A stretch of DNA of 64,000 bases from positions 1-64,000 of the forward strand of contig CAJYAD010000008.1 in the NCBI GenBank assembly GCA_913064775.1, in the 5' to 3' direction. The notes beneath the pieces were generated by a model, which worked only from the letters and a program-made list of their open reading frames with translations, did not search any database and was not told where the DNA came from. This DNA is from an uncultured Albidovulum sp. (GTDB lineage Bacteria; Pseudomonadota; Alphaproteobacteria; Rhodobacterales; Rhodobacteraceae). Each line of letters begins with the position of its first letter. The stretch's first letter is position 1. Below, piece after piece: positions 35,077-43,173 of this stretch. Made by a program: the position numbers and the translations under genes.

Positions 35077-35784
35077 TCAGCCGCCGAAACGGTAGCCGTG
35101 CAGATCCTGACCTTCGCGTTTCAGCCAGGCACGCGGCGCCTGATAGCCGGGCATCAGCCGCGCGACTACGGCCCAGAAGGCCGGCGAATGATCCATCCGC
35201 GCCAGATGCGCCACCTCATGGGCGGCGACGTAATCCAGCACCGCGGGCGGCGCCAGAATCAGCCGCCAGGAGAACATCAGATGCCCCTCGGCGGTGCAGG
35301 ACCCCCAGCGCGAGCGCGTATCGCGCAGCGTCAGCTTGCCGTGCCGCAGCCCCAGTTCCGCCGCGTGCCGGGCGCAGGCCGACGCCAGCCGCTCGCGCGC
35401 CAGGGCTTTCAGGAAGGCCTGGGCGCGGATGCCCGCGCGCGCGGCGCCGCCGGGCAGCAAAAGCTGATCGCCCTCGATCCGCGGCGCGCCGCGGCCGGGT
35501 GGCGCGACCAGCGTCAGGGGCCGCCCCTCGACCGAAAGCTGCGTGCCCTCCCCCACCGTTTCGGGGGCGGGCATGCGGGCCAGGGCCTCGCGGATCCAGG
35601 CCGCGCGCTCTTGCGCGAAGGCCAGCGCGGGGCGTTCAGAGGCCCGCGCCGGCAGCGTCAGCGTGACGCGGCCATCCAGCCGCGAGACCCGCAGACTGAG
35701 GCGCCGCGCGCGGGCCGATCGGCGCAGGGTCAGCGTGACCGGCGGATCGCCGGGCAGAATGCGGATGTCGTCGGACGAGGCCAT
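35077..35784 (-). CDS. YgjP-like/M48-type zinc metallopeptidase family protein
   Basis: SprT/YgjP-like DUF45 protein of 235 residues. The zinc-binding signature HEVAHLARMDHSPAFW gives two His ligands and the catalytic Glu, with a third ligand possible in the following DHSP. The family core motif RDTRSRWGSCTAEGHLMFSWRLILAPPAVLDYVAAHEVAHL is complete. The physiological substrate is unknown; relatives include YgjP. ATG 35784 (MASSDDIRIL) is preferred over an open frame extending to 35859. It is transcribed toward the GntR gene with a 57-base gap. Confidence 0.85.
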   Translation of the reverse strand: MASSDDIRILPGDPPVTLTLRRSARARRLSLRVSRLDGRVTLTLPARASERPALAFAQERAAWIREALARMPAPETVGEGTQLSVEGRPLTLVAPPGRGAPRIEGDQLLLPGGAARAGIRAQAFLKALARERLASACARHAAELGLRHGKLTLRDTRSRWGSCTAEGHLMFSWRLILAPPAVLDYVAAHEVAHLARMDHSPAFWAVVARLMPGYQAPRAWLKREGQDLHGYRFGG

Positions 35785-35946
35785 GGCCGCAGCATAGCCC
35801 CCCGGCGCGGCGCGGAAAGGGCGAATCCGCTTGCGGCGGCGCGGTGCGACACCTTGCAATCATGACCGACAAAGGCTTTGACACGGGGGGCGACATATGG
35901 CAGTTGGCGTCGACTTCCGTTAGCCCAGCATCGCAGGGGAACATCC

Positions 35947-36276
35947 ATGCCCAATGAAGAATGGGGCGTGAAGCGGCTCTGCCCCACTACGGGAAAACGC
36001 TTCTACGACCTGAACAAAACGCCGATCGTCAGCCCGTATACGGGCGAAGTGGTCGAAATCGAAGACGCCTTCCGCAAGGGGACTTCTAGCAGTTCCCGGG
36101 CGGCGCCCGCTAAGCCCGTGAAGGTCAGTGCCGCGCCGGTCGAGGCCGAGGACCTGCTCGAAGATGACGCGTCCGATGATTCGGAGGTCGACGACGACCT
36201 TCTTGAGGACGACGACGACGACACCGTCTCGCTTGACGACATCGCCGATGTGAGCGGTGGCGAAGACGAAAGTTGA
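35947..36276 (+). CDS. TIGR02300-family FYDLN-acid protein
   Basis: A 109-residue protein with an N-terminal zinc-ribbon-like section (WGVKRLCPTTGKRFYDLNKTPIVSPYTGE) giving the family name FYDLN, and a strongly acidic low-complexity tail (EDLLEDDASDDSEVDDDLLEDDDDD). It is conserved across alphaproteobacteria, commonly beside a tRNA or the CMK/30S S1 genes; the function is unknown. ATG 35947 follows AGGGGAAC. The tRNA-Ala gene is 111 bases downstream. Confidence 0.92.
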   Translation: MPNEEWGVKRLCPTTGKRFYDLNKTPIVSPYTGEVVEIEDAFRKGTSSSSRAAPAKPVKVSAAPVEAEDLLEDDASDDSEVDDDLLEDDDDDTVSLDDIADVSGGEDES

Positions 36277-36387
36277 CGGGCTAGCGGGGCAGAGCAACGA
36301 CGTGGCACAAGAGGTGATTTTTTCACTTGCAGTGCCCCCCGCGCTCCCCTAGATAGCCCGAGCGATCCGCAAGGATCGCACCTCGGT

Positions 36388-36463
<76 letters not shown>

Positions 36464-36520
36464 AATATCTACAGATCAGCAGGTAGCTGGACGCCAGAGC
36501 GGTGTGACACAGAGGTGTGA

Positions 36521-36664
36521 CACCACCTGCGGCTACTGGCGTATCTTGGCACCTCGCGGCACGGCATCTTCTACCTCCGCTGGCCGCGACCCAATCCCCC
36601 TTCACGAAGCCAACGCCGGACGCCGCGCGTTTGCCGTATCCGCCATCGCACCCGCAGCCGCTGA
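36521..36664 (+). pseudogene. Tyrosine recombinase (integrase) N-terminal remnant
   Basis: The frame reads HHLRLLAYLGTSRHGIFYLRWPRPNP, then SRSQRRTPR to a stop at 36664. The YLxxSRHGIFYxRWP block is characteristic of the N-terminal SAM-like core of phage-type integrases. A stop precedes it in frame (36518-36520) and no catalytic domain (R-H-R-Y) follows, so the gene is broken. Its position on the same strand directly after tRNA-Ala, 58 bases from the CCA, is typical of a genomic island. The remaining 36464-36758 sequence holds nothing else that I recognise. Confidence 0.5.
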
Positions 36665-36758
36665 CGTGTTCTGGCCGCAGATCAATGCGGCCAGAACCTG
36701 GACGGGCATTCTGCAACGGCTTCTCGTGCGAACCGAATGCGGACACGGCGGAGCGCAT

Positions 36759-37829
36759 TCAAGCAGGCTTTCTGAAGACGACCAGCTTAGTCATCGCGGG
36801 GATCAGATTGTCGATAGCGTCGACGTCGAAGCCGATACTCTTGCCGGCTTCCGTCAACCAGCCGACCGAAAGTGAGCGGGCATCCGGCGTAAACGCCATG
36901 TGCTGCAATTGCCAGAGTGCCGCGAGGGTCGGGCCCCGCCGATCTTCTTCAACCATGAAATCGTGCACCATCAGTTTCCCACCGGGCGAGAGCACATCGA
37001 AAGCCTTTTGCAACAGCTCGCCGACATCTTTTCCCGGCACACCGCTCATCAGATACGACATCAGAATCGCATCCTGATTGCCGGGCCACTGAACCTCGAC
37101 GGCATTTCCCGGAATATAGCGCACCCGATCGACCAGCCCCGCCTGAGAGACGAAACGCCAGCCGATTTCCGCGACATTGGGGAAATCAATGATGGTCGCG
37201 TGCAGATTGGTGTATTCCTTGCACAGGCTGATCGTCATCGCGCCGGTGCCGCCCCCCACGTCCAGAAGGCTGGAGGCCTTTCCCAGATCGACCTTGCGCG
37301 CCAGCGTCCGCCCCGGCCCGAGTGAGCCGGCATGCTGGCTTTCGGAATAGACCGAAGCCTGTTCCTCATCCGCCATCCAATGCTGGTAGGAGGCGATCGC
37401 CTCTTCGGACAGATCGCCCTTCATCACCGCGTTGAGTTGCAGGAGAAAGGGGTACATCTGCTGGTCGATCTGATACCGCAAATAGTCGCCGAAATCGTAT
37501 TTCGACTGCTTCGCCAGGAAATTCTGCGCCGCAGGAGAATTCTGGATTCGCTTGTTGTCGCTAATCGACAAGATCCCGATGCTGGCAAGCGCGGTCGTCA
37601 ATGTGACAATGCGGTTGAGCGGAATTTGCGAAGCCTCGGCCAATTCCTCGGCCGATTTTGCCCCGTCCGCAAGCAACGTGAAAAGATCGACATGAAGCCC
37701 CGCGAAAAGCGCTTTGGATGCCATGAAGCCGAAAGCGATCGACGAGAGGTCCTCGGCGCTTTCGATTGGCTTGTCAGTGGTCGTCGGCACATCTTGGGCC
37801 AGCATGCTGTCCACATCCTTCTCCATCAT
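36759..37829 (-). CDS. Methyltransf_2-family SAM methyltransferase, possible DsyB-type
   Basis: A 356-residue enzyme with an N-terminal dimerisation/winged-helix domain (FMASKALFAGLHVDLFTLLADGAKSAEELAEASQIPLNRIVTLTTALASIGIL) and a Rossmann SAM domain (LLDVGGGTGAMTISL, then LHATIIDFPNVAEIG, then VLSPGGKLMVHDFMVEEDRRGP). This is the acetylserotonin/hydroxyneurosporene O-methyltransferase family. The catalytic His of O-methyltransferases, in a LHxW-like segment, is replaced by SYLMSGVPG, which argues for a non-O-methyl acceptor such as sulfur. DsyB, which methylates 4-methylthio-2-hydroxybutyrate in DMSP synthesis in marine Rhodobacterales, is in this family; that is my best hypothesis, not established. 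Lower GC than its neighbours suggests transfer. Confidence 0.75.
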   Translation of the reverse strand: MMEKDVDSMLAQDVPTTTDKPIESAEDLSSIAFGFMASKALFAGLHVDLFTLLADGAKSAEELAEASQIPLNRIVTLTTALASIGILSISDNKRIQNSPAAQNFLAKQSKYDFGDYLRYQIDQQMYPFLLQLNAVMKGDLSEEAIASYQHWMADEEQASVYSESQHAGSLGPGRTLARKVDLGKASSLLDVGGGTGAMTISLCKEYTNLHATIIDFPNVAEIGWRFVSQAGLVDRVRYIPGNAVEVQWPGNQDAILMSYLMSGVPGKDVGELLQKAFDVLSPGGKLMVHDFMVEEDRRGPTLAALWQLQHMAFTPDARSLSVGWLTEAGKSIGFDVDAIDNLIPAMTKLVVFRKPA

Positions 37830-38153
37830 TTTTTGCTATGGCCCAAAGCATACACTGTCGTTGCTTCAATACAACGCCGGGGGCAGGCTACCCTGCCCGG
37901 CGGCGGCCACCTTGCGTCAAAAACAGGCAGATGGCCGCGCGGGCGTCACGGAACGACGGCGCTGTTCAGCCGGATCTTGAAGGCCATGCCTCACGCCAGC
38001 GGCCAACTTGCTGTCGGAACCGGGACACCTCAGGTTTTCGCGATCCAAAGTTGATCGACGGGCCAAGTTATTCAGTTTCATAGCCTTTTGGAACGCATTA
38101 TGGTCCGCGGCGTCCTCACGTCCCACGTCTTCCATTGAGCAAAGGCATACAGC
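37830..38153. other. Intergenic stretch between the methyltransferase and membrane protein genes
   Basis: A 324-base divergent gap. I see no gene, tRNA or repeat. A possible promoter for the leftward methyltransferase lies in TTGCTATGGCCCAAAGCATA near 37832-37851. The rest is unremarkable. Confidence 0.4.
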
Positions 38154-39080
38154 ATGGGCCCGAAGCTAGCGCCGAGTGCGGCCGAAACCCAGCATGTCGT
38201 CGAGGGCGAAATGACCCATACGGTGCGTATCATCGGCATGCTCATCGCAAGTATGGTCGCCTTGGCGATCGGTCTGGGCGTCTGGCGAGGTCTGGGCGAC
38301 GCGGCAGCCGGCATGGCCGCCATCTCTGACGGCCTGATGATCGCGGAAGTGTTCTTCGCCGCCGCGCTCATCATGCTCGGGAGCATCGTCGAAGGCTTCG
38401 GCTATGGCCTGTCGTTGGGCACCAAGTGGCCCTATACCCGCAACATTGTCATCCTGATGCTGCGTGGCGATCCGGAAGCCGCGCACCGGGTGCTTGCCAC
38501 CGCGGTCGGCCTTTGTGCGCTTGCGCTCGCGATCCTCGAGCCGAACTACACCACGTTCATGGGGTTGGCGCTGATTGTCATCACGGCGCTCTTCGGCATG
38601 GGCACGCTCTATGTGCTGGCCGGTCGCGCGCCCGCTTTCGTCCACGGCATGCACGGCCTGCTCGCCTATCTGGTCTTTCTCAACTACCTGCTGGGGCTGA
38701 ACTACCCCGGCGTCGCGTTGCTAGACTTCGTTGACGCCATGATTCCGCTGCATGCGATCCTGTTCGCGATCTTCATGGGCGGCATGGTGACCGGCCAGCG
38801 CGGCTTCGGCTCTGCCATAGAGCCGTTCCTGCACCCCAAACGCGCGTCTCAATGGGTTTTCGTGCTGCATGGAATCGCCGCGCTGATGGCGATCGGCACG
38901 CTGGGTTGGTATAGCCAGACTTATCCGCTGGCCTTCGCCTTCGCGTTGCTTCAGGCCGCGGTCGGCTTCTTCCTGTTCCATGCGGTGAATCTGAAACCGA
39001 AATCGCCGGGTGTCATGGTCGTCTTTCACCAGATCATGGCCCTCTTGATCACGACCGCTGTCGTGTTGCAGTGGTCGTGA
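38154..39080 (+). CDS. Histidine-rich polytopic membrane protein of unknown function
   Basis: A 308-residue protein with about eight predicted membrane helices and no signal peptide. Histidines fall repeatedly at helix edges: HRVLATA, FVHGMHGLLAYL, IPLHAILFAIF, VFVLHGIAALM, FLFHAVN, VFHQIMALL. Such spacing is seen in membrane heme-b or heme-a-synthase-like proteins, but no full family motif is present. It is divergent from the methyltransferase at 36759-37829 and lies within the tRNA-Ala-associated stretch. A shorter start at ATG 38211 (MTHTVRIIGM, preceded by GAGGG) is about equally likely. Confidence 0.7.
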   Translation: MGPKLAPSAAETQHVVEGEMTHTVRIIGMLIASMVALAIGLGVWRGLGDAAAGMAAISDGLMIAEVFFAAALIMLGSIVEGFGYGLSLGTKWPYTRNIVILMLRGDPEAAHRVLATAVGLCALALAILEPNYTTFMGLALIVITALFGMGTLYVLAGRAPAFVHGMHGLLAYLVFLNYLLGLNYPGVALLDFVDAMIPLHAILFAIFMGGMVTGQRGFGSAIEPFLHPKRASQWVFVLHGIAALMAIGTLGWYSQTYPLAFAFALLQAAVGFFLFHAVNLKPKSPGVMVVFHQIMALLITTAVVLQWS

Positions 39081-39245
39081 CGGACGAACGCGGGGCCATC
39101 GGGGCCAAGATCGGCCACATGAAATCGGCGACCGCCGCGCATGCTGCCCGCCCGGGGCCCGTTGCGATGCAATCCTCGCGGTTCTGCGGGGCCGCAGCCA
39201 CGAATTCGCGGGTCGCCCCAGGGTGACGGAGGCACCGCCAAGCGA

Positions 39246-40358
39246 TCAGCGGTGCAGCGTGCGGCGCTTTCCAAGCAAGTTCAGCCGGGTGTTGCGGATG
39301 GTGGGCGCCTCAACCGTGCTGCCATCTGCATAACGAAACAGAAGGGCATCCCTGGGGCATTGCACGATGCAGGCGCCACATTGGATGCACTGGGCGGGTT
39401 CGCGGATCTCTACCTTGCGCCGACGTCCGTTCATCTTCAGCACCTGCCGCGGGCAGACCATCACGCAATCGCCCGATCCGTTGCAGCGCGCTTCGTTCAG
39501 CGTGATCGTTGCCGGGTTCGCGCCGGTGTTGACCACGCTGGGATACCAAGGCGTGGTTCCGGAAAGATCCATGAACAGAAGCCCGGTTCCGATTAGGTTG
39601 GTGGTGCCGATGGCGATCAACGGCCAGAGCGTGGCGCCGCCCGACGCGGCGAGCAGCCCCCAGCCGGCCAGCGCCCCGAAAAGACCGAAACCCAGCAGGA
39701 TCGGCAGGCGCCAGCGGCCAAGCGGATTGAACCGGGGCAGCATCGCGAAAAGTGTCGCGACCATCACGACCAACCCGGCGGATCCGGCCAGCGCGGCGGC
39801 CGGGCCAAGGGCAAACCACAGGATCGGCGTCAGCAAGATCAGCGCCGGGGCATACCATATCGCCGCCATTTCCTGCCGCTCCCAACCGGGAAAGCGCATG
39901 AAGCGTTCGGCGTTGAACACCCGCGATCCGCGGCCAAGGAAGGCGGGAAGGTCCTCAAGCCGGGCCGGGCCCCAGCGGGTCTCAAACCCGGTGGCGGTGG
40001 TGATCGCGCGGCGCTCGACCCCGGTCGCGGCAAGCTGGGGCAGGATCACCTCTCGGTGGCTGACCTTGTCGGCCAGATGCGCGACACGCATCGCCGAGAT
40101 GATGTCGTGATGGGTGAGATGCCCGCCCCCCGCCGCGCACCAGACATTGAAGCCTTTCGAATTCACGACCAGAAGCCACGCGGCCTGTCCGGCAAGCACG
40201 TCGCGCAGCCGGCGCACCGTCAGGGTGAAATTGCCCGTCACCAGAACCGGCGCCCCGGGGCCGGGATCGCCGATCGGGAACAGGCCGGTGCGGGCCCGGT
40301 GGGGGAGAAGGCGGAAGGCGGTGTCGCGCAGGTAAGCGGGAAAATCCAAAAGCTTCAT
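39246..40358 (-). CDS. HgcAB-like fusion: corrinoid-binding membrane domain plus ferredoxin
   Basis: A 370-residue protein combining both halves of the mercury-methylation pair. Residues 20-150 match HgcA: TGLFPIGDPGPGAPVLVTG, the cap-helix motif NVWCAAGGG (71-79; Cys74 is the expected axial ligand to cobalt), HREVILPQLAATGVERRAI and WGPARLEDLPAFL. About three or four membrane helices follow (165-262). The C-terminus (287-345) is an HgcB-like ferredoxin: cluster I is C292-x2-S295-x2-C298-x3-C302-P, with Ser in place of the second Cys; cluster II, C324-x2-C327-x2-C330-x3-C334-P, is intact. HgcA's NVWCAAGK Lys is Gly78 here, and HgcB's C-terminal Cys pair is missing. Overlaps the preceding methyltransferase gene by ATGA. 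A corrinoid methyl-transfer role is inferred; mercury methylation is doubtful. Confidence 0.82.
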   Translation of the reverse strand: MKLLDFPAYLRDTAFRLLPHRARTGLFPIGDPGPGAPVLVTGNFTLTVRRLRDVLAGQAAWLLVVNSKGFNVWCAAGGGHLTHHDIISAMRVAHLADKVSHREVILPQLAATGVERRAITTATGFETRWGPARLEDLPAFLGRGSRVFNAERFMRFPGWERQEMAAIWYAPALILLTPILWFALGPAAALAGSAGLVVMVATLFAMLPRFNPLGRWRLPILLGFGLFGALAGWGLLAASGGATLWPLIAIGTTNLIGTGLLFMDLSGTTPWYPSVVNTGANPATITLNEARCNGSGDCVMVCPRQVLKMNGRRRKVEIREPAQCIQCGACIVQCPRDALLFRYADGSTVEAPTIRNTRLNLLGKRRTLHR

Positions 40359-41008
40359 GGCCGCCTCCCCCGGGCGATCAGGAACGCGCCCGAAAGCATC
40401 CGCTCTTGCGTTACCTCCGCGAAGCCCGCGGCCCGCATCCGACCGGTCAGGCCCGCCAGTGGCCGCGTGCTGGTCTGGGTCACGAGATAGGTCGCCACCA
40501 CCACAGGCAAACGCCGCAGGCGGTGCAGAAGGCGGCGGAACCCTGTTGCAGGCTCGGCTTCATCGGCGATGACGATCACCCCCCCGGGCACAAGCCGGGT
40601 GAGCGCGGTCTCGAGTGCATAGTCCTGCTCTTCCACCGACATCTCGGAAAACGCGAGGCACGAGACCACCGCGCCAAGGCTTGCTTCGCCGAAGAGGTCC
40701 TCGATCTCGGCCGCCGCGCGTTGAAGGAACACCGCCGAGCCGCCCTCGGGCACCGGCTTGGCGCGCGCGACGTCCAGCATTTCGGCGTTGATGTCGATGC
40801 CGGTCACCACGGCCCCGCGCGTCGCGCAAGCCAGCGTGACCGCGCCAGTGCCGCAGCCGATATCAAGCACCCGCCGCGCGGGCACGGCGGCGATTTCGGC
40901 GATACGCTGGTAGACCTCGCCGATCCGGCCGCCGCTGAGCATGCTGATGCCGCGATCGTAGCGCTCTGGTGTCGATTCCAGCACCTTCATCCAGACGAAG
41001 CTGCTCAT
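40355..41008 (-). CDS. Class I SAM methyltransferase linked to the HgcAB-like fusion
   Basis: A 217-residue methyltransferase starting MSSFVWMKVLESTPERYDRGISMLSGGRIGEVYQRIA. The SAM-binding Rossmann motifs are clear: RVLDIGCGTGAVTLACATRGAVVTGIDINAEMLDVARAK (motif I and the acidic end of strand 2) and LTRLVPGGVIVIADEAE (post-II). A hydrophobic helix (LPVVVATYLVTQ) near residues 165-180 suggests membrane contact. Its start and stop overlap tetR upstream and the HgcAB-like gene downstream (ATGA junctions), so the three are coexpressed. The acceptor could be the cobalt of the corrinoid protein or a small substrate; sequence does not decide. It also resembles UbiE/ArsM-type enzymes only in the SAM domain. 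Confidence 0.83.
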   Translation of the reverse strand: MSSFVWMKVLESTPERYDRGISMLSGGRIGEVYQRIAEIAAVPARRVLDIGCGTGAVTLACATRGAVVTGIDINAEMLDVARAKPVPEGGSAVFLQRAAAEIEDLFGEASLGAVVSCLAFSEMSVEEQDYALETALTRLVPGGVIVIADEAEPATGFRRLLHRLRRLPVVVATYLVTQTSTRPLAGLTGRMRAAGFAEVTQERMLSGAFLIARGRRP

Positions 41009-41628
41009 GGCGCGCCCCGCTTGGCGGCGCCGTCAAGAAACGACCCCACCACCAGGTCCGGCACTTCGTTGAGCGTCGGCCAGCCGCCGCCGCTGCCCCA
41101 GTGCTGGACATAGGACAGCGCCAGCAGCCCGGTGAACATCATCGCCTGCTGCGTCACGGACCGGTCGGCGCGGATCTCGCCGGCCTCGATACCATCGCGC
41201 AGCACCTCGACGAGTTTCGCGATGAAGGGATCCAGCTGCGCGATCACCATCGGATAGGTCTCGGGCCGGAAGGCCAGCACCTCGCGGATCACCACCTTGG
41301 CGAAGTCTTCGTTTTCGCGCACCACTTTCACATCCGCCTCGGCCAGCCCGATCAGACGCGCCCGGACCCCGGCCGAAGGGCTATCCGCGCCGGCCTCGAC
41401 CTCCGCCGCCCTGCCCGCCCATTCGGCGATCACCGCGGCGAACATCGCCTCCTTGCTGTCGAAATAATTGTAGAACGTGCCCTTTGCGTAACCCGCATCA
41501 AGCGCGATCGCATCGACGCTGGCGCGCTCAAGCCCGTCGCGCGCCAGATGCGCCGCCCCGGCCGCAAGCAGGCGCTTGCGGGTCTCGTCACGGGTCTTTC
41601 TGGTGACTTTTACCATTGCCTCAACCAT
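41005..41628 (-). CDS. TetR-family repressor of the corrinoid-protein operon
   Basis: A 207-residue regulator. The DNA-binding domain is KTRDETRKRLLAAGAAHLARDGLERASVDAIALDAGYAKGTFYNYFDSKEAMFAAVI (about 9-65), the standard TetR pattern. The ligand domain is hydrophobic at the end (MMFTGLLALSYVQHW). The first gene of the tetR - methyltransferase - HgcAB-like operon, overlapping the second by ATGA. A perfect inverted repeat overlaps its start, so it likely represses itself and the operon. M1 at 41628 falls inside the palindrome; M5 at 41616 is an alternative start. Confidence 0.9.
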   Translation of the reverse strand: MVEAMVKVTRKTRDETRKRLLAAGAAHLARDGLERASVDAIALDAGYAKGTFYNYFDSKEAMFAAVIAEWAGRAAEVEAGADSPSAGVRARLIGLAEADVKVVRENEDFAKVVIREVLAFRPETYPMVIAQLDPFIAKLVEVLRDGIEAGEIRADRSVTQQAMMFTGLLALSYVQHWGSGGGWPTLNEVPDLVVGSFLDGAAKRGAP

Positions 41629-41650
41629 ATGGGTGACTCGTCACCCATAT
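41627..41650. promoter_or_regulatory. Perfect inverted repeat, probable TetR operator
   Basis: Arms ATATGGGTGA (41627-41636) and TCACCCATAT (41641-41650) are exact inverse complements around a CTCG centre. Ten-base arms and location at the start of the TetR gene fit an autoregulatory operator for the operon. Confidence 0.7.
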
Positions 41651-41856
41651 TAGAACCATGGCGACCTTCCCGCAAGCCCATGCAGCAGCGAACCTGCCGC
41701 GCCCATGTTTTCGGCTGAACCTCTGGCCTTCAGCCCCAGGGCTTGATCCGGGCGCCCCCAGGTCCCGGAAGGTCGCATTGATGGATCGCCTACGAGGCGC
41801 GCGATCTTGAAGGCAGGCGGCAGGTGGGCCGACAGCCCACCGCCGTGTCGGTCGGC

Positions 41857-43173
41857 TCAGAGGCCGTATTGCTCACGCGCGTAGATGCCGAGGCCGACGG
41901 CATCCAGCTTGGCAAGCGGCGCCAGGAAGGTGACCTGAATCACGCCGGGGGCACGCCCGATCTCGATCGCGCCGTTGATCGTTGCGCGGTTGCGCACCTC
42001 GGCGACGGTCATGTCCAGCAGCTTGGCCGCACGGGCAAGCCCGTTCTCGATCGCGTCGTTGAGGTTGGCCGCCGTGCCGATCACCGAGATCGGCGCCAGC
42101 GGTTCAATCTCGGACACGCCCCATTTCGCGGCAAGGCGGGCGCCCTTGGCCATCTCTGCCGCGGTGAAGGGACGGGCCATCGGCGGCAGATCCTCTTCCA
42201 GCGGGAACAGCACCGGACCGTCCAGCGGGTAACCCTTCACCACCTCGACCTGCAGCGTCACGCTGCCCGAGACATCCATCGTGTGCCCGGCGATCTCGCC
42301 GTCGCCCTGCCCGGCATGCATGTCGCCCATGTAGATCCCGGCGCCGGGAACCTTGACCGGCGCAACCAGGATCGCACCCGCCCGCACGGCGTCGATATCC
42401 ATGTGGCCGTCGGTCTTGTGCTCGGCCAGCTGTTCGGCGGTGATGCCGTAAGTATGCGGCGCGCCGACAAGGAAGGCGCCGAAATCGCCGGCATTGTGAC
42501 TGTCGGGCATCGGGATCGACGGGCAGGTTCCAAGCTGCCCCATGAAGGGCCGCATCCGCACCAGCGTGCCCGGCATGCCAGAGGGCGCGTAGGTCAGGAT
42601 CGAATGCTGACGGCTTTGGTCCGGCAGGGCCGAGTAGTGATTGGCGTCACGCGCGATGGTTTCGGCGGCGTCCTTCGGCAGCGTCAGGCCGACAGAGCGG
42701 GTCTCATCGAAGGTGACGGTGTAGCCATGCACGATCTCGAAGGGTTTGACCGCATTGCCGCAGACATCGCATTTCACCGCGTCCGGGCCGATGCCTTCGA
42801 CATGGGTTTCGGGCCAGACCGTGTCGCAGACTGGGCAGCGCGCGGCGACATAGGGGTCGCCGACGCAGAACCCCTCGGGAGAGCTGTCATGCCCCGAGGC
42901 GGTGGCGATCGAGGTCACGGTGATGTCGCGGATGCGGATCGCCACACCGTCGCCGACCTCGGCGCCCTCGACGAAGACCGGTTGCGTCACCTCGTGACCG
43001 CCGCGCAGGCGCGGTGTGATCATCGGCCCCCAGCAGCCCGGCGCGGTGTTGGCGATGATCGTGCCGCCATTCTCGACCGGGCCCAGCATCGGCACATTGG
43101 GATCGAGCACACTATTGGTGAACTCGGAGACGACGACGCTACGGCGCGACGGCGTGTTGCTACCATCCGGCAT
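41857..43173 (-). CDS. fmdA: Acetamidase/formamidase family protein
   Basis: Hydrolyses formamide or other short amides to the carboxylic acid and ammonia; cytoplasmic. The FmdA/AmdA fold is recognised by GGTIIANTAPGCWGPMITPRLRGGHEVTQPVFVEGAEVGDGVAIRIRD, GAGIYMGDMHAGQGDGEIAGHTMD and a terminal NDAIENGLARAAKLLDM. An inserted zinc-ribbon-like CPVC...CDVCG (about 110-150) is typical. The length is 438 residues. The start ATG 43173 is favoured over an extended frame to 43395. It is the last gene downstream of the amide transporter and lies 258 bases from the ATPase gene, so it may have its own promoter. Confidence 0.9.
   Translation of the reverse strand: MPDGSNTPSRRSVVVSEFTNSVLDPNVPMLGPVENGGTIIANTAPGCWGPMITPRLRGGHEVTQPVFVEGAEVGDGVAIRIRDITVTSIATASGHDSSPEGFCVGDPYVAARCPVCDTVWPETHVEGIGPDAVKCDVCGNAVKPFEIVHGYTVTFDETRSVGLTLPKDAAETIARDANHYSALPDQSRQHSILTYAPSGMPGTLVRMRPFMGQLGTCPSIPMPDSHNAGDFGAFLVGAPHTYGITAEQLAEHKTDGHMDIDAVRAGAILVAPVKVPGAGIYMGDMHAGQGDGEIAGHTMDVSGSVTLQVEVVKGYPLDGPVLFPLEEDLPPMARPFTAAEMAKGARLAAKWGVSEIEPLAPISVIGTAANLNDAIENGLARAAKLLDMTVAEVRNRATINGAIEIGRAPGVIQVTFLAPLAKLDAVGLGIYAREQYGL

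Noticed and set aside
37830-38153. A further IS-type or small-protein fragment in the gap
   Set aside because: Translations in all frames gave no recognisable motif; only weak, short similarity was suspected.
39246-40358. Calling the fused protein a mercury methylase (HgcAB)
   Set aside because: The cap-helix Lys, one cluster cysteine and the C-terminal cysteine pair are missing, and the organism appears aerobic; only family relationship is supported.
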